NCBI GenBank assembly: GCA_023846275.1 | Contig: CM043870.1 | Location: 10,611,527 to 10,675,526, forward strand | Origin: Vanilla planifolia | Lineage: Eukaryota > Streptophyta > Magnoliopsida > Asparagales > Orchidaceae | Length of the DNA stretch: 64,000 bases | Direction: 5' to 3' | Shown: positions 26,430-37,403 of the stretch, piece after piece | Position numbering within the stretch: position 1 is the first letter of the stretch | How the letters are laid out: every line of letters starts with the position of its first letter | The notes under the pieces: generated by a model | Database searches by the model: none | Told to the model about the DNA's origin: nothing | The model's input: the letters and a program-made list of their open reading frames with translations, nothing else | Made by a program: the position numbers and the translations under genes

Positions 26430-27690
26430 TGTATGTCAAAGACATGCTTCTTACATCCATAAGGCTTACCATGGTTATTGTGTTAAGGTATTGTCCCATT
26501 TGATTTTGTCCTCTTGCAACATCCTAAAAGAAGGAGCAAAAGAATTTTAATCAATTTAAATCCATGGGATGTTGAAATGAAGGATCTATCAACTCCATTT
26601 ATGTACATGCTTGCAACGTGGGACTAAACAATCAACTCTATTTGGTTTCAAAGTAAACTGAACCAGTGTTATCTAATCGTGCATTTCGATAATCAAATAG
26701 ACTAGTGTTATCTAATCGTGCATTTCGATAATCAAATTGTCATGATCACATTCACCTTTTTGAATAGTGCATTTCATCTAGCCATCTATCTAGAAAGCTT
26801 AATCAAATGGTTAAGAGCTTCTTTTCTTTCATAAATAGTGATCTTGTGCATCATCACCATCCATCTAACTTTTGGATCGAATGTTCCAAAACAAATCTCA
26901 CTATGATTAGATTTGGACCCTTTAATTGTTATGTTGATCAAATGGTGTTTATTCCATCTGCCTAGATTGAATGATTGCTACTTTTTGTCTTCCTCTTTCA
27001 TTTCTTATAATGGCTAGCTTTTTAAAAAGCCAATTCTAGAGATTGAAGGATTTATTTTGGCAAGTTTTTGTTTAAACTATAAATTAAGATCATTTATAAA
27101 TATTGAGATCTGATGAATCAACTTGAAAATTTAAAAAATGCTTTAAAGAAAACCAAAATTGAGAGCATTAATTTTAATGTTCTTGCGATTATTGTGGGTT
27201 CTCTTACTTTTTATTTCTATTACTCTCTTCAATGATCATTTCACATTATTTAGGTAATATCTATATCAATAGTTTGTTATGCCACTCTTGCTTGAAGGAT
27301 TTAAAATTATAAGAAGTTTTTGTATGTGCTACTTCTTGTAAAGTTTTCAAGTTTTTTTCCAATTTTGTAAATTTTGGTGCCTCATTGGAGTACCAATTTA
27401 TAATTATTTACCATTACTAGCCTTGATAAAATGGAGTGGTTAGTGGAAGCCTGATTGGTGATTAGGTGTTGATGTAGGCATGGGTTTTGGTTGAACCACC
27501 TAAAAAATCTTGGTACCTTCTTTTTTATTGTCGTGCAATTTTTTCTTTTTGATTTCCTCAAGAAATCTCCTTAAAAACTAATTATTCTTATTAAGTATAG
27601 CTTTTTTAATTAAAAAACTTTCCAAAATCAAAAAATTTTCTTAAGCGCACATCTCAACCTTCCCTAGTTGTGCATTGTGCCTTATATGAT
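26430..27690 (+). mobile_element. Copia-type LTR, apparently solo
   Basis: Near the 3' end, GATGTAGGCATGGG followed by TTGAACCACCTAAAAAATCT (about 27,471-27,509) is a hallmark of plant copia LTRs. CTATAAATTAAG near 27,077 could be its TATA box. The U3 holds repeated TAATCG, ATCGAA and ATCCATCTAA-like words, comparable in style to LTR copies A and B. No primer-binding site or coding region follows; a GAA microsatellite and the tail of LINE C do. Both ends are approximate. Confidence 0.6.
26665..26737. repeat. Exact 34-bp tandem duplication, period 39
   Basis: The 34 bases at 26,665-26,698 (AGTGTTATCTAATCGTGC...) are repeated without change at 26,704-26,737, inside the U3 of the copia-type LTR. 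Perfect identity in so decayed a region suggests a recent duplication or replication slip. Confidence 0.95.
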
Positions 27691-27791
27691 TAGGATCAAT
27701 TATAACTAGTGACATTATGTATTACAAAGTAAAGAGAGGGCTTAAAAATAATTAGTGAAAGGGTGTTATATAGTACGATGAGAAAAATCAT

Positions 27792-27878
27792 AGAAGAAGA
27801 AGAGGAGGAGGAGGAAGAAGAAGAAGAAGAAGTAGAAGAAGAAGAAGAAGAAGAAGAAGAAGAAGAAGAAGAATAAGA
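27792..27878. repeat. (GAA)n/(GAG)n microsatellite
   Basis: Mostly GAA with a short GAG block at its left and one GTA interruption. On the minus strand it gives a poly-Ser ORF that is an artefact. Confidence 0.95.
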
Positions 27879-28399
27879 ATACAATTAACTAAAGAATAGT
27901 ATGGGAATGGATAAGTCTAATTTTTGGTGAAAAGAAAAACATCCTAAAACCATTAAGAAAAACATGCACAGTGTTAACACCAATTTGCATGAAGTTGATG
28001 TGATTTCATTGCAGTTCAAAGTGTCACATTCATGAATAGTGTCAAGGCGGTCTTCTTATCAGAAGACAATCTTCAAATGTAGTGATGTAAACTATGAAGC
28101 TATCCTTTGTGGGGTACTAAGACTTGAAATGAAAATTGGTACAATGATGAAATTCATTTTATAGGTTGAAGTGAAAACTATTTTACTATCATTGAATTGA
28201 AACATCATATTGATGTTTGCCATGGATGATCATATTATACACCATGTACATGGAGAGAATATAAGGTTATTGAGCTTTTGTCCTTATTTATAATAGCCTT
28301 ACATTGAGATGGAATACTATGGCCATCCTAAGTTAGTGTTTTTTTATTTTCCCAACAATATTAGCAAGGATTCAAGTTACTTTGTTCCCTTCTTTATAC

Positions 28400-28830
28400 G
28401 TTAATTTTTAATTCATGGAGTGTACTATACCTATCATCGTAGATTTTTATTTTGGATTCATAATTTGCTAATGTGATTTTAAGCTTCCTTGTAACATTTT
28501 AATTAATGAAATGCAGTTTAGCTCAATTTTAGCTTCGATGTATCTTTTGTTGTTGCATCATTCTAAACCTTTTTTTGATAGCTATCAGTGAGGCCTCCAT
28601 AGCTAATCAATGATCAATAAAAGAGAAAAGCATGATAACATTACCATCATGATCAATAATGATATGTTTGACATTAGAATTACTATTTTTGTAGTTGCTA
28701 TGCATATTTCATTTCATTGTGTTAATAGGAGGAGAACACCAATAAATTGCTTTACACACTCTAATTTTCATTTGGTTGAAAGGTGGAATGAAACCCTTTT
28801 GTGCTAACCTTGTTTCGCCTTACACAATTT
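28400..28830 (-). pseudogene. LINE C RNase H domain
   Basis: The minus-strand frame around 28,680-28,540 reads HIIIDHDGNVIMLFS followed by LAMEASLIAIKKRF, matching GGIIRDHxGNVIxAFS and AEAxALxxGL. The Gly-Gly of the family is replaced. A further decayed segment lies near 28,510-28,400. It sits last in LINE C, as expected for this family. Confidence 0.82.
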
Positions 28831-29639
28831 ATGTTAGGGAGAAAGATTTGAATATATTGTAGCATCGGTTAATGCTATTGTTTATAATGGTTGTCATGGA
28901 CTCACAAATTTCCTTTTACTCTCTTCAATCTCTTGCCTTTCAAATATTCAGACATTTTAATAGTGGTATGATTTGAAGGACTTCACAATTTATTGGACTC
29001 TCGTAAATCTATTACCACCGTTTATTGATTATGTTGTTAATTTGTGTTTTTATAGTTGAATTACTAAAGCTTTTGGAAATGAAAGACCATGTCTTTTGTG
29101 CCAAATGACAACCTATGAAAAGCTTGGCTATTGAATCCTCATTAGAGTAGTGAGGGCATTTGGAAGTCAGTTGAATATTGAGTGCATGCATTACTTTGGT
29201 AATGTGCCAGCTTATTTAAACTTCTTTAGAGCAACACTAAAATCTTTGTTGGCCATTTTCCTTTCTAGATAATTTTTTTGAATTTTATTTCAAGGAAATT
29301 ACATCTAATTACATTCCATGTTGTTTTTAAGTTAAAAGTTCCATCATTATTAGGGTACAAAAGTAGATTCTAGAAATAAGACAAAGTGTGCTGAAACTAT
29401 ATATATAGTCTCTTCCATGTCATTTATCTAACTTGATAACCCTTTGATTATCATTAACTTATTTTCCCTTCATGAATTTGGTATAGACCAATTGATCAGT
29501 TAGTATTTTCTAGTTGAGTTTAATAGACTATGCCATTGTGATATCCTATAGTTTTCTAAATTCTAATCTATTCTCCTCTAGTGGCACACATAATTCTTAA
29601 GCATTCCAATGGTGCTTATGAATTTTATCAAATTTCTCT

Positions 29640-30830
29640 TATAGAAATCAATTCATAATCTTTTGAACACTATTTAAGATTTGCATTTGGGATGTATTGT
29701 CATTAGTAAGCTAGAATAAAGTTTAGAATATGCTTTACTGATATTAATCTATCAACTATGTTTAATAGCTTTTTCTTCCAGTGTCCATCTTCTTAAGTAA
29801 TATTTCAAGTAACTATTGAAAATACATTGCTTCCTTCTATTAAGAAATATAAGACATCCCAGGTATGTTTTTGGGAAGAGAGTCTAGTTTGAAATAGATT
29901 GATTTTGCCCACCTTTGTAATTGTCGTTGGCTTCATAGTTCTAGTTATTTAGAATTTGTTCTTCTATGTATTTACCTACAAAGCAAACATACCTTCAAAC
30001 CTTTCTAGGAATATGTCAAGATATTTAAAAAATATTAGATCCCCTTTGCCAAAGATGATGATATCATCAACATAACTAAGGTGAGAAACAACTAAATAGA
30101 TTTTAGATGTTGTGTAATGAATTATTTTTCCATTCACAAGTTGACTTATTATTGCCTTGCTAAAAGCCTCCATTGAGAATATAATGAGTAATGGAGAGAT
30201 GGGATTACCTTTTTTATCCTTTTGTTGGTTGGAGGAAACCCTTGAGTAACCCATTAACCATGAAGAAATGAAATGAATTGCTTGTAATGTTCCTTATTAA
30301 CCATTAATTTGAGAAAAAACTTGAATTTAACAAGTATTTTACTCTAAGTAATCCTAAGACAAGCTATAAAATGCATTTTTTATGTCAAGTTTGTGAATGC
30401 AATTCATACCTCGTGGCTTCTTGTTAAGAGAATCCATCGATTCTTGGGTTATTATTATATTCTCTCCAATATCTATTACTTTTATAAATTTTTCTTGTTC
30501 AAAAAATATTTTTCTTTGGCAATATTTTGTAAAGTTTGTTCACTAATAATTTACTTAAATATCTTTTAAAAAATAATTACACACATAAATTGGTTTAAAT
30601 TCTTTAAATGATTTAAGAGTTTTAGACTTTGGAGTTGGTACTAGGTTAGTACTTATAATTCCTTTAAGAATTTGACTTCTAGTGATGAAATCCTTACAAG
30701 GATCAAGTACATTGAAAGCTATGATATCCCAATGCTTTGTATAAAAATGGTCATTGAATCAATCAAGCTTTTGCACATTATCTTTGTCTAATGGAAAGTC
30801 CACTTTGTGGATTTCCTCCATTTCAATGTT
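29640..30830 (-). pseudogene. LINE C reverse transcriptase domain
   Basis: From upstream to downstream on the minus strand: a KHWDIIAFNVLDPCKDFI-like entry block (about 30,740-30,690); ISTNLVPTPKSKTLKSFKEF (about 30,660-30,600), matching the STxxLIPK block; the ORF 30,254-29,976 with KKGNPISPLLIIFSMEAFSK, matching QGDPLSPxLFxxxMExxS, and LSYVDDIIIFGKGD, the catalytic YxDD block with both Asp retained; and YLGCLIFLNRRKQCIF near 29,830, matching YLGVPxxxGRxxxxxF. These identify an L1-clade RT. Frame changes lie between blocks. Confidence 0.88.
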
Positions 30831-31019
30831 TTGCACAAGTTTTCAGTTATCACCTTTTGTTGTCAATTCTAATGTGTTTCTTAACATTTCTTCATCATGA
30901 TTTACCTTTTTGAATGAGCAAATTTTCAAAATACTACATAAGTACCTCTTATATGTTCTCTTTCCTAGTATCACTTTCCTTTTTAATCTTTTATATTAGT
31001 AGTTTTGAGTTTTGTTCTT

Positions 31020-31350
31020 TTGTCCTGAACAAGAGCATGAAAAACTTTGATTATTTTCTACCCCTTAAGCGATTTGGTTCCAAGCTTACCATGTTAGTAG
31101 ATTTCCTTCTTATTCAGTTGCACCATAAGTGTATGGTTTGTTTTGTTTAATTTATCCTATGTTCCTTTGATAGGCTTGCCCTTTTGTCACTAACTAGAGC
31201 ATGAAAAACTTTGGTATTTTTCTCCCCTTCTTTGAGCCTTTTGGTTCCAAGCTTATGATGCTAGTAGATTTCCTTTTTATTCAGTTCCTCCATAAGTGGA
31301 TGGTTTGCTTTGTTTAATTTTATTCCATCTTTCTTTGATAAGCTATTCTA
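31020..31350. repeat. Tandem duplication of about 166 bp within LINE C ORF2
   Basis: A unit containing AGAGCATGAAAAACTTTG and later GGTTCCAAGCTTA, GTAGATTTCCTT and CATAAGTG occurs from about 31,020 and again from about 31,186 with modest divergence. On the minus strand it corresponds to the linker between endonuclease and RT (a KVFHALVQD-like end, matching NTxFFHALVKD). So the element carries this linker twice. Confidence 0.85.
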
Positions 31351-31799
31351 AGTTTTTTTACCATCATCTTTAACCAAGACTTCTACCCTCTTGATTGCTT
31401 TGAAAATGTCACCAAAACTATTTTTGTTCCATAGTTTTAGACATTCCAGCTTCTTAATTTGAAAGCTAGAATTGTCATGCTAGTAAGATGTTTTGTTATT
31501 GCATAATTATTCTTTAGCACTCTATAAAAAGGTTAACAAATGTACCATATGTTCTGAAACCTAAATTATTTAAGTTTGGGTTCTTATGATTTAAGATATT
31601 GTAATTACAATGGGGAGTAGGTAGATCATATTCTACAAAGGTGTTGTTGTTATGGGGGTGTAGTTCCATCCAATCCTTATTTACTTACACTATGCCATGC
31701 CTTTTTCAAACCCATTTCTCTTTTTTTCTTGACCTAGGTAAAGGTTGAGCTGAGGAAAAGGACTTTTAGGCTACATATATTTATGCAATATGTGAATTC

Positions 31800-32210
31800 G
31801 TGTGTTATAACTAGAGAAGGGATGGAAGATCCCTTGCATTGATTCATAGAAGCAATGACATTAAGGTATTTGCCAACAAACCTATGGGCCTTTTTTATTA
31901 GTTACATTAAATGTGAAAGTGTTCCACAATGCCCTTCTCTTTACCCTTGTAAATGTGTAGACACAAACATTAAGGCTATGCAAAGATTAACTTACTTTTT
32001 TATTCATCGTGTGCAAACTTTCTAGAGTACTCAAATTGTCTTGGTTGAATTTACAATGTAGTGATCAAAGCCTAGAGCTAGCATCAATCTAGGAAGCAGC
32101 TATTGGTGCTAAATTATTTGATACAATTATGTGATTGAGGCGAGAAAGTTTTCTTATGCTTATGATTCCATTTATGTTTCATATAAGTGTATTATCCATT
32201 GATTAGAGGG
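31800..32210 (-). pseudogene. LINE C endonuclease (APE-type)
   Basis: It starts with NINGIISIRKLSRLNHIIVS, matching WNIRGIxxxxxxRRLKxLI, the ORF2 opening with its metal-binding Asn. A YTFTRVKRRALWNTF-like block follows near 31,945 (VYAKCTxxxRxxLW), and RFVGKYLNVIASMNQCKGSS near 31,890-31,831, matching WLVGGDFNVIxSMEECKGSS with the catalytic Asp replaced. The order is normal and the decay is clear. Confidence 0.82.
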
Positions 32211-32449
32211 TTATCTATAGTTTGCATTGATTTTAAGCTTTTGCATATCCCCTTTAGACAAGTCTGATACTCCAAACCTTTGTTTAATTCTTCTTTTTGA
32301 TCTCCATGTTTGGACAAAAGTAAATTCTTCTTAATCAGGTGGTATTAATCTTAAGTTGATTTCTCTTACATGAAATTCATTGTTGAATTCCTTTAACACT
32401 TGAAGATGTTGGTATCTTTGATAATGTTCTTGAGTAGCTTTGGAATTTG

Positions 32450-33275
32450 ATATGTAACCCTATTTTTCTTGTGTGAAGCCTTTCTTGATTACAACATTAT
32501 CATTGGAGGAATAATATTGCCTTCAAAAGGTTGGTATCACATGACTAAAAGAAATGAAATGAGAACGAAATTCTTTCATGCCATAGGCAAAGAAAAAATA
32601 TCTTAATTTAAAATTCATAGCATAAAGGATTCCAAAGGTCATTGGGTTCAAGAAGAAAGAATAATAGAAGCTACAATTTTGTATTTTAGAAAACAATTGT
32701 TAGCTTCTAAGCTAGCAAAAAATGATACTATGATTAGTTGCATTTCTTCTTTGGTAAATGATGAAAACAATAAGCTGCTAGTGTAGGAAGTCTCAATGGA
32801 GGAATTCAAAGACATTGCCTTTCAAATGAACTCTCATATTGCTCCAAAATTAGATGGATTTAATGGTAAATGTTTCACACACTGTTAGGACATAATTGCA
32901 AGTAATGTTTGTAGCATGAGATTTTTTTGCTAGGACTCTAATTCTTAAAGGAATATCTAGCACTAACATAGTTTTAATTCCACAAAAAGAAAATCCAAAA
33001 ATATTTGACAAATTTAGAACAATCTACCTCTGTAATTTTATTAAAACACACTCTCTCATAACTATTAGTAGTTAGAGTTCAAATTTTTTTTTTCTTCTTT
33101 CTCTAGAACAAGTTAGATTCATTAAGGGTAGGGGAGACAATATCATTTTAGCACATCAATTGATTGAAGATATAAGTAGAAGTGCTACAAAAATTAATTA
33201 TGTGATTAAACTTGATCTAAAAAATTCATTCAATTATCTATCTTAGAAATTTCTAAAGAAGGTGCTCACTAAAAA
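32450..33275 (+). mobile_element. LINE D: fragment covering the RT N-terminal half
   Basis: Plus-strand frames read RTKFFHAIGKEK (about 32,565), then EFKDIAFQMNSHIAPKLDGF (32,800-32,860), STNIVLIPQKENPKIFDKF (32,958-33,015), EQVRFIKGRGDNIILAHQLI (33,109-33,168) and NYVIKLDLKNSFNYLS (about 33,197-33,245). These match, in order, NTxFFHA, FxMxxxxAPGPDGF, STxIxLIPKxxxPxxxxxFRPIS, EQxGFIKGRxIxDNIxLAxEL and xVIKLDMxKAYDxVSW. The fragment stops before the YxDD block. It is cleaner than most of the other LINEs but still broken. Confidence 0.87.
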
Positions 33276-35249
33276 TATAGTGTACACTTGCATATTTACT
33301 TATACTTACTTGCTTTCATTCTGTATTCATTTAAGAAAAATTGCCCTTGCTACCCTTAAGAAAAAAATTATATTAAAGGAGAAACTAACTATTAAGTAAT
33401 AATAGAATTCAATGGTGTCACACACAATTGTTTCAAGTACAAAAGCATTTAAATTTCATTTCAATCTCATAATTCAGCACCCCTCTTAGTGGTTTCAAAC
33501 CTCCTTAATCTCAACAACTTGTACAAATAGGAAACATTGTATGTATGAAAATTGGAGGTTCATTACTTGCTAAGTTTTATTTCATAACTCATTATTGGGA
33601 TAAGAATCATATATTATGATGAGTATCATCATATTATACAAAGCAATTTCATTCTTTTCTCACCTTTGGTTTGAAAACTTGGCCTTTTAGGTGGGATTTT
33701 AATTATACTTGTAAGATGTGTGTCATCATATTGCATGAAGCATTTCTATCATTTATTTCTTAAGTTTATTATAAGATTTAAATGATCATATTACATGATA
33801 TCCATTTGTCATATAGTAGGAATTTCTTTTGATTTCATTTTACTTTTGTTGCATAGCATACACAATGGATAATACAATTATTATAGCTAGCAGCACATTG
33901 TATGAACATTTTTATTCTTACATCTCACTTGCTATGAATGGCCTTAGAAACATGTCATTTTCAATGATAGTAAATATTGTATTATATGAATAGCTTAGTA
34001 CTTCTATTCAAGGCTTCAATTTTAATATCCAATCTATGCTTTAATTAGTTAAAGAATAAGTCATATTAATGATAAGGTTATCATACTATATGATTATTAT
34101 ACTTTTAGCACTTTAACACATATATTGCTTTGATTGTAATTTATACATGATACTAAGATGAAAAATGATCCTTCTAATACATTTAACTTCATGTACAAGT
34201 TATGTTTACTTGTTAAATTATTCAACCTCATGTATAAGAAGAAAAACAATTAAGCATGCATTAGTATTGTGTATGAGATGTGTGAAATAATAACATAATG
34301 CATGAACCAATGTTTTGTATGAAACATAATATAGGTTTGATAATCTACCAATGACCCTTAAAGCTAGCATTCACTACATATGCAAAGTAAATATAACCAC
34401 TAGACTTTGTAACACCTTTATCATATCATTTAGTTGTAATCCCACATTTGTCTATAAAGGAAAGCTGTAGGATTTTTGTATGTTCTATTGTTTTAAGTGA
34501 AAATATTTTTATTAATTGCTATTGTGTAACTCCTCTGAGTTTATTTTTGTGGCTCCTTTGAGTATGACATAAGTCCTTTCATGTATCTTATTGTGTGAGG
34601 TTTACCCAATTAGTTGTAGAAAAAGGGTTTAGTCCTAATAATGCAAGTTCCTTTTTTAATAAAACCTTTTTTATATTAATGATAGATGAAGCATTTGATC
34701 ATGGCTAATGTGGCATACTACTCTTACCATAGGTACCTAAATGTATTAATCCAAGCCCACCAACAAATGAACATTGTACATAGTTGAGCATAATTAAAGG
34801 GAGAACATTAACAAACTTATCCATAGATATTAGTTCAACAATTTAATGGGCATGATAGAGTGTTGATTTGAATAATATTAAATATATATTATCATAGAGT
34901 GAAGGAGATGTGTTAATGCATGGAGGTGACCCATTAAATAGTACCCAAGAAACATATTACGATGATGACAAAACACTAGGTTATGATGCACTATAAAGGT
35001 ATTATTAGGATCATCTAAGTTTTATTTGAAGCATGAGATGGATCAAACCACTTTGAAGAGGTGTGAGTGACTATTAACTCCAAAGGCCCATATAAGGTCG
35101 AAGCTAGAAATGTCATCATCTAATGAGCTACATATGTGAGCAGTGTTTGAATATTGACCTACTTATTGAGATGATCCACCAATGTAGCAGAATGAAGATA
35201 ATTGTGGCTTGGAACAGAGTGATCAGAAGTAAAAAATCATCTAATACAA
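33276..35249. other. No recognisable gene
   Basis: AT-rich sequence full of ATCAT, TATCATA and CATATT words with no ORF of note and no domain in six frames. It may be decayed repeat DNA; no partner copy was recognised within the window. Confidence 0.4.
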
Positions 35250-35704
35250 TGTTAACATATTGTGCATTTATGAGATTTCTTAATCTTGATCATTGATTTT
35301 TGAGTATTACTATTTTGATCATGTACTATCAAAAATTTGGGTATACAATTATTTAATGTTGGGAAATCTGGCTTTTTCCATAGACATAAATGCTTTTGAC
35401 CTATTTTCGTGAAGTTTTCTTTAGTTGTTACTAGTATTTTCACTTTTTAACTAATTTTGTAAGAGCTCTCATAACTTTATTTTCCTACTCAAAGATTTTG
35501 TTCCAAGTTATTAAGAAGAGGGTAGCTACCTCTTTTCTCTATTAAAAGAAATCCAAAATACACTAAAGCAACTTTAAGTTGCCTTATAGCATTCTTGTTA
35601 AAGAAAAGCATTCAAGATCAATCTAAACCACTATGAATTGATAGTTAAAGCACAACTATAGACCTTCTCTAATATTAAATAATATAGTTTCCATTATAGA
35701 GAAC

Positions 35705-35896
35705 CTATTTAATAGAATAAGAAAAAATATTATGCAGATTGACATTATGATCTTTAATGATGCCTCTAACTAAAGCTTGATTTTTCGTATTGGATTCATA
35801 AATGTTTGTTTTAATTGAGCATGTAGGAAGAGGATTCCAATATACTATTTCATAATATTTAATTTTCTTTAATTGTAAAGGAGTAAGTAAGCCCAT
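35705..35896 (-). pseudogene. LINE E RNase H start
   Basis: A 63-residue open frame includes IVYWNPLPTCSIKTNIYESN and ALVRGIIKDHNVNLHNIFSY, matching VxWxPPPxxxIKxNxDGS and AxxGGIIRDHNxxxxxxFS. The catalytic Asp of xNxDGS is replaced. It follows the zf-RVT segment in the correct order. Confidence 0.82.
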
Positions 35897-36099
35897 TCAT
35901 ATTATTTTCATAATTAGTAAATTTTATAATGTCCATCTCCAATTTGCAAATGTTCTTATATATTATTTTGTTCTCACCTTCTAGATGTGCCAACATATTA
36001 GAAGGGGTATCTCTTACAAGACTTCATAGTATATAGGACTCTCTTTAGTTACCTTCTACCATGATATAAGAGAGAATTAATTTTCTTATTTCCCTTTAT

Positions 36100-36324
36100 C
36101 TAAATATCTAATGCCCTACCATAGAAAAGCCAAATGTCATATGCAATATAGAAATAAAAAACATTGGGGTCAATTCTGTCTTCATTTAGGCAATGTAGGC
36201 ATTTAGATGTAAGGTGAAAAATGAGTTTTTTAACTAAGTTTGAGAAAGGAAAATTGTTAAGCATCCTCGAAGAAAGAATTAGCATCTTAATGAGATATTT
36301 CTCATTCCAAATTCTCTTCCTCAA
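36100..36324 (-). pseudogene. LINE E zf-RVT segment
   Basis: A 74-residue open frame reads ILSSRMLNNFPFSNLVKKLI, then KCLHCLNEDRIDPNVFYFY and AYDIWLFYGRAL. This follows the family pattern of a WRxLxxxLPxxxxLxxRxI helix, a CxxC pair, the H-bearing ExxxHLFFxC block and xxxIWxxF. The Cys pair is kept while the His/Cys of the second half is not evident. The zf-RVT domain lies C-terminal to the RT in plant LINE ORF2. Confidence 0.8.
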
Positions 36325-36839
36325 ATTCTTCTTAAAACCCTTCTTATTTTTTCACATGCTAATTTTAGATTGAAGCTTCCATGATTGCTTAGGGTCTAGT
36401 AGCTTCTATCATTAACTGTAGATCTATAGGAGAATTCTAATACTAAAACCTTTATCTTTTCCATATTCTTCCATGTATCTTATTTTATCTCTTCTAATTT
36501 TCATTAAAGATTTTTCTTTCATAAAATCCACTTAGAGGGACTAATCTATTAACAATGTTTTATTTTGTTTTCATGAGTTCGCCAACATATCATATTTTAA
36601 TTTCTTAATTCCTAAACCGTTTTCTTCAAGTGTCTCACATATATTATCCCATTTCATCCAATGATTCTTATGGTTGTTCACCATATCTTCACAAAGGAAT
36701 GCATTCATTATCCTTTCCAATTTGTTGATGATTTGAATTGGGGAGGTGGGGGGTTTTTTGTCATTAGAGGATAAGTAGGTATTGAGTTTAATATATGTTT
36801 TACAAGTATGAGACTACCACCAAACTATGAATTCAAAAA

Positions 36840-37403
36840 ATAAGGGTGGATGTTAGGATTGGTTTAGGGTTGAATCACATAAATTCACTATCATCTATTT
36901 ACTCTTACTTGTTTTGAATTTATTTACTTATTTCACAAAAATATTTGGTAAAAAATTAGGAATTTATAAAATAAATCAAATGAATAACCTATTATAACAA
37001 AATTAATCTAGCTCATATACATACTTTATTACTTCTAGTTTTTTGTATTAAGTTTATAAAGGAAAAATTCACCCCCCCCCCCCACTTATGACTCACACAT
37101 ACTTACAAGTGGTATTAGAGCATGTTGCATAAAAGGAAGTAATTCCTAAGTAAAGATCCTCATTTACTCTTATTAGTTGTTTGGTTATTTCTATGCCATC
37201 GTTTCTTGGGAAACATTCTTCAATGTGGAAGAGTAATTTAAAACGTTTGTTGAAAAAGAAAATTATGATTGAATGAATTTATTTGAATAATCTTTTGTCA
37301 CCCAAGTAATAAAAATTAGTGATAAAAAATTATTGCTCGACTTAATCCAATGGGAATAAGTATCCTATTTTTAATGTTGTTAAGAAATTTGCATGAGCAA
37401 TTG
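36840..37403 (+). mobile_element. Copia-type LTR 3' end, primer-binding site and start of internal region
   Basis: A run of twelve C at 37,072-37,083 after ATTCA, then a short tail and TGGTATTAGAGC at 37,110-37,121, reproduce the usual layout of many plant copia elements (ATTCACCCCCC..., then a tRNA-Met primer site). About 280 bases of internal sequence follow before the gypsy element begins at 37,404. A gag-type coiled-coil segment on the far side, 48,430-49,130, may be the continuation. Old and broken. Confidence 0.65.

Larger units (their letters stand above)
28250..32450 (-). mobile_element. LINE C: the most complete L1-type copy, degenerate
   Basis: Minus-strand order: end of ORF1 with TWRSKRR (about 32,310), ORF2 start with NINGIISIRKLSRLNHIIVS (about 32,185-32,126), endonuclease (to 31,800), linker with a 166-bp tandem duplication (31,020-31,350), RT (30,830-29,640), post-RT and zf-RVT region (29,640-28,950), RNase H (28,830-28,400). 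The length of about 4.2 kb is close to a full plant LINE ORF2. Frames are interrupted throughout. The 3' end near 28,250 has no clear A tail and is approximate. Its 5' end abuts LINE D in the opposite orientation. Confidence 0.85.
35250..36835 (-). mobile_element. LINE E: 5'-truncated copy (end of RT to RNase H)
   Basis: On the minus strand it begins within the end of the RT (LNSIPTYPLMTKNPP-like, near 36,790). IINKLERIMNAFLCEDMVNN and HWMKWDNICETLEENGLGIK follow (about 36,720-36,590), matching the IxxIExLMRxFLW and HxVxWxxVCxPKxxGGLGI blocks. Next come a zf-RVT ORF (36,324-36,100) and RNase H (35,896-35,705). The 5' end abuts a copia-type LTR at about 36,840. 5' truncation is the usual result of incomplete target-primed reverse transcription. 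The 3' end is uncertain, between 35,250 and 35,600. Confidence 0.83.

Noticed and set aside
27696-27884. Minus-strand poly-Ser ORF
   Set aside because: Produced by the GAA microsatellite.
37072-37083. Run of twelve C as a possible sequencing artefact or G-quadruplex
   Set aside because: A C run before the primer-binding site is the usual end of many copia-type LTRs. A single run is not a quadruplex motif.
37110-37121. TGGTATTAGAGC and similar motifs (3,737, 14,998, 57,404) as parts of tRNA genes
   Set aside because: Only the short tRNA-complementary segment is present, each next to LTR-like sequence; there is no cloverleaf.
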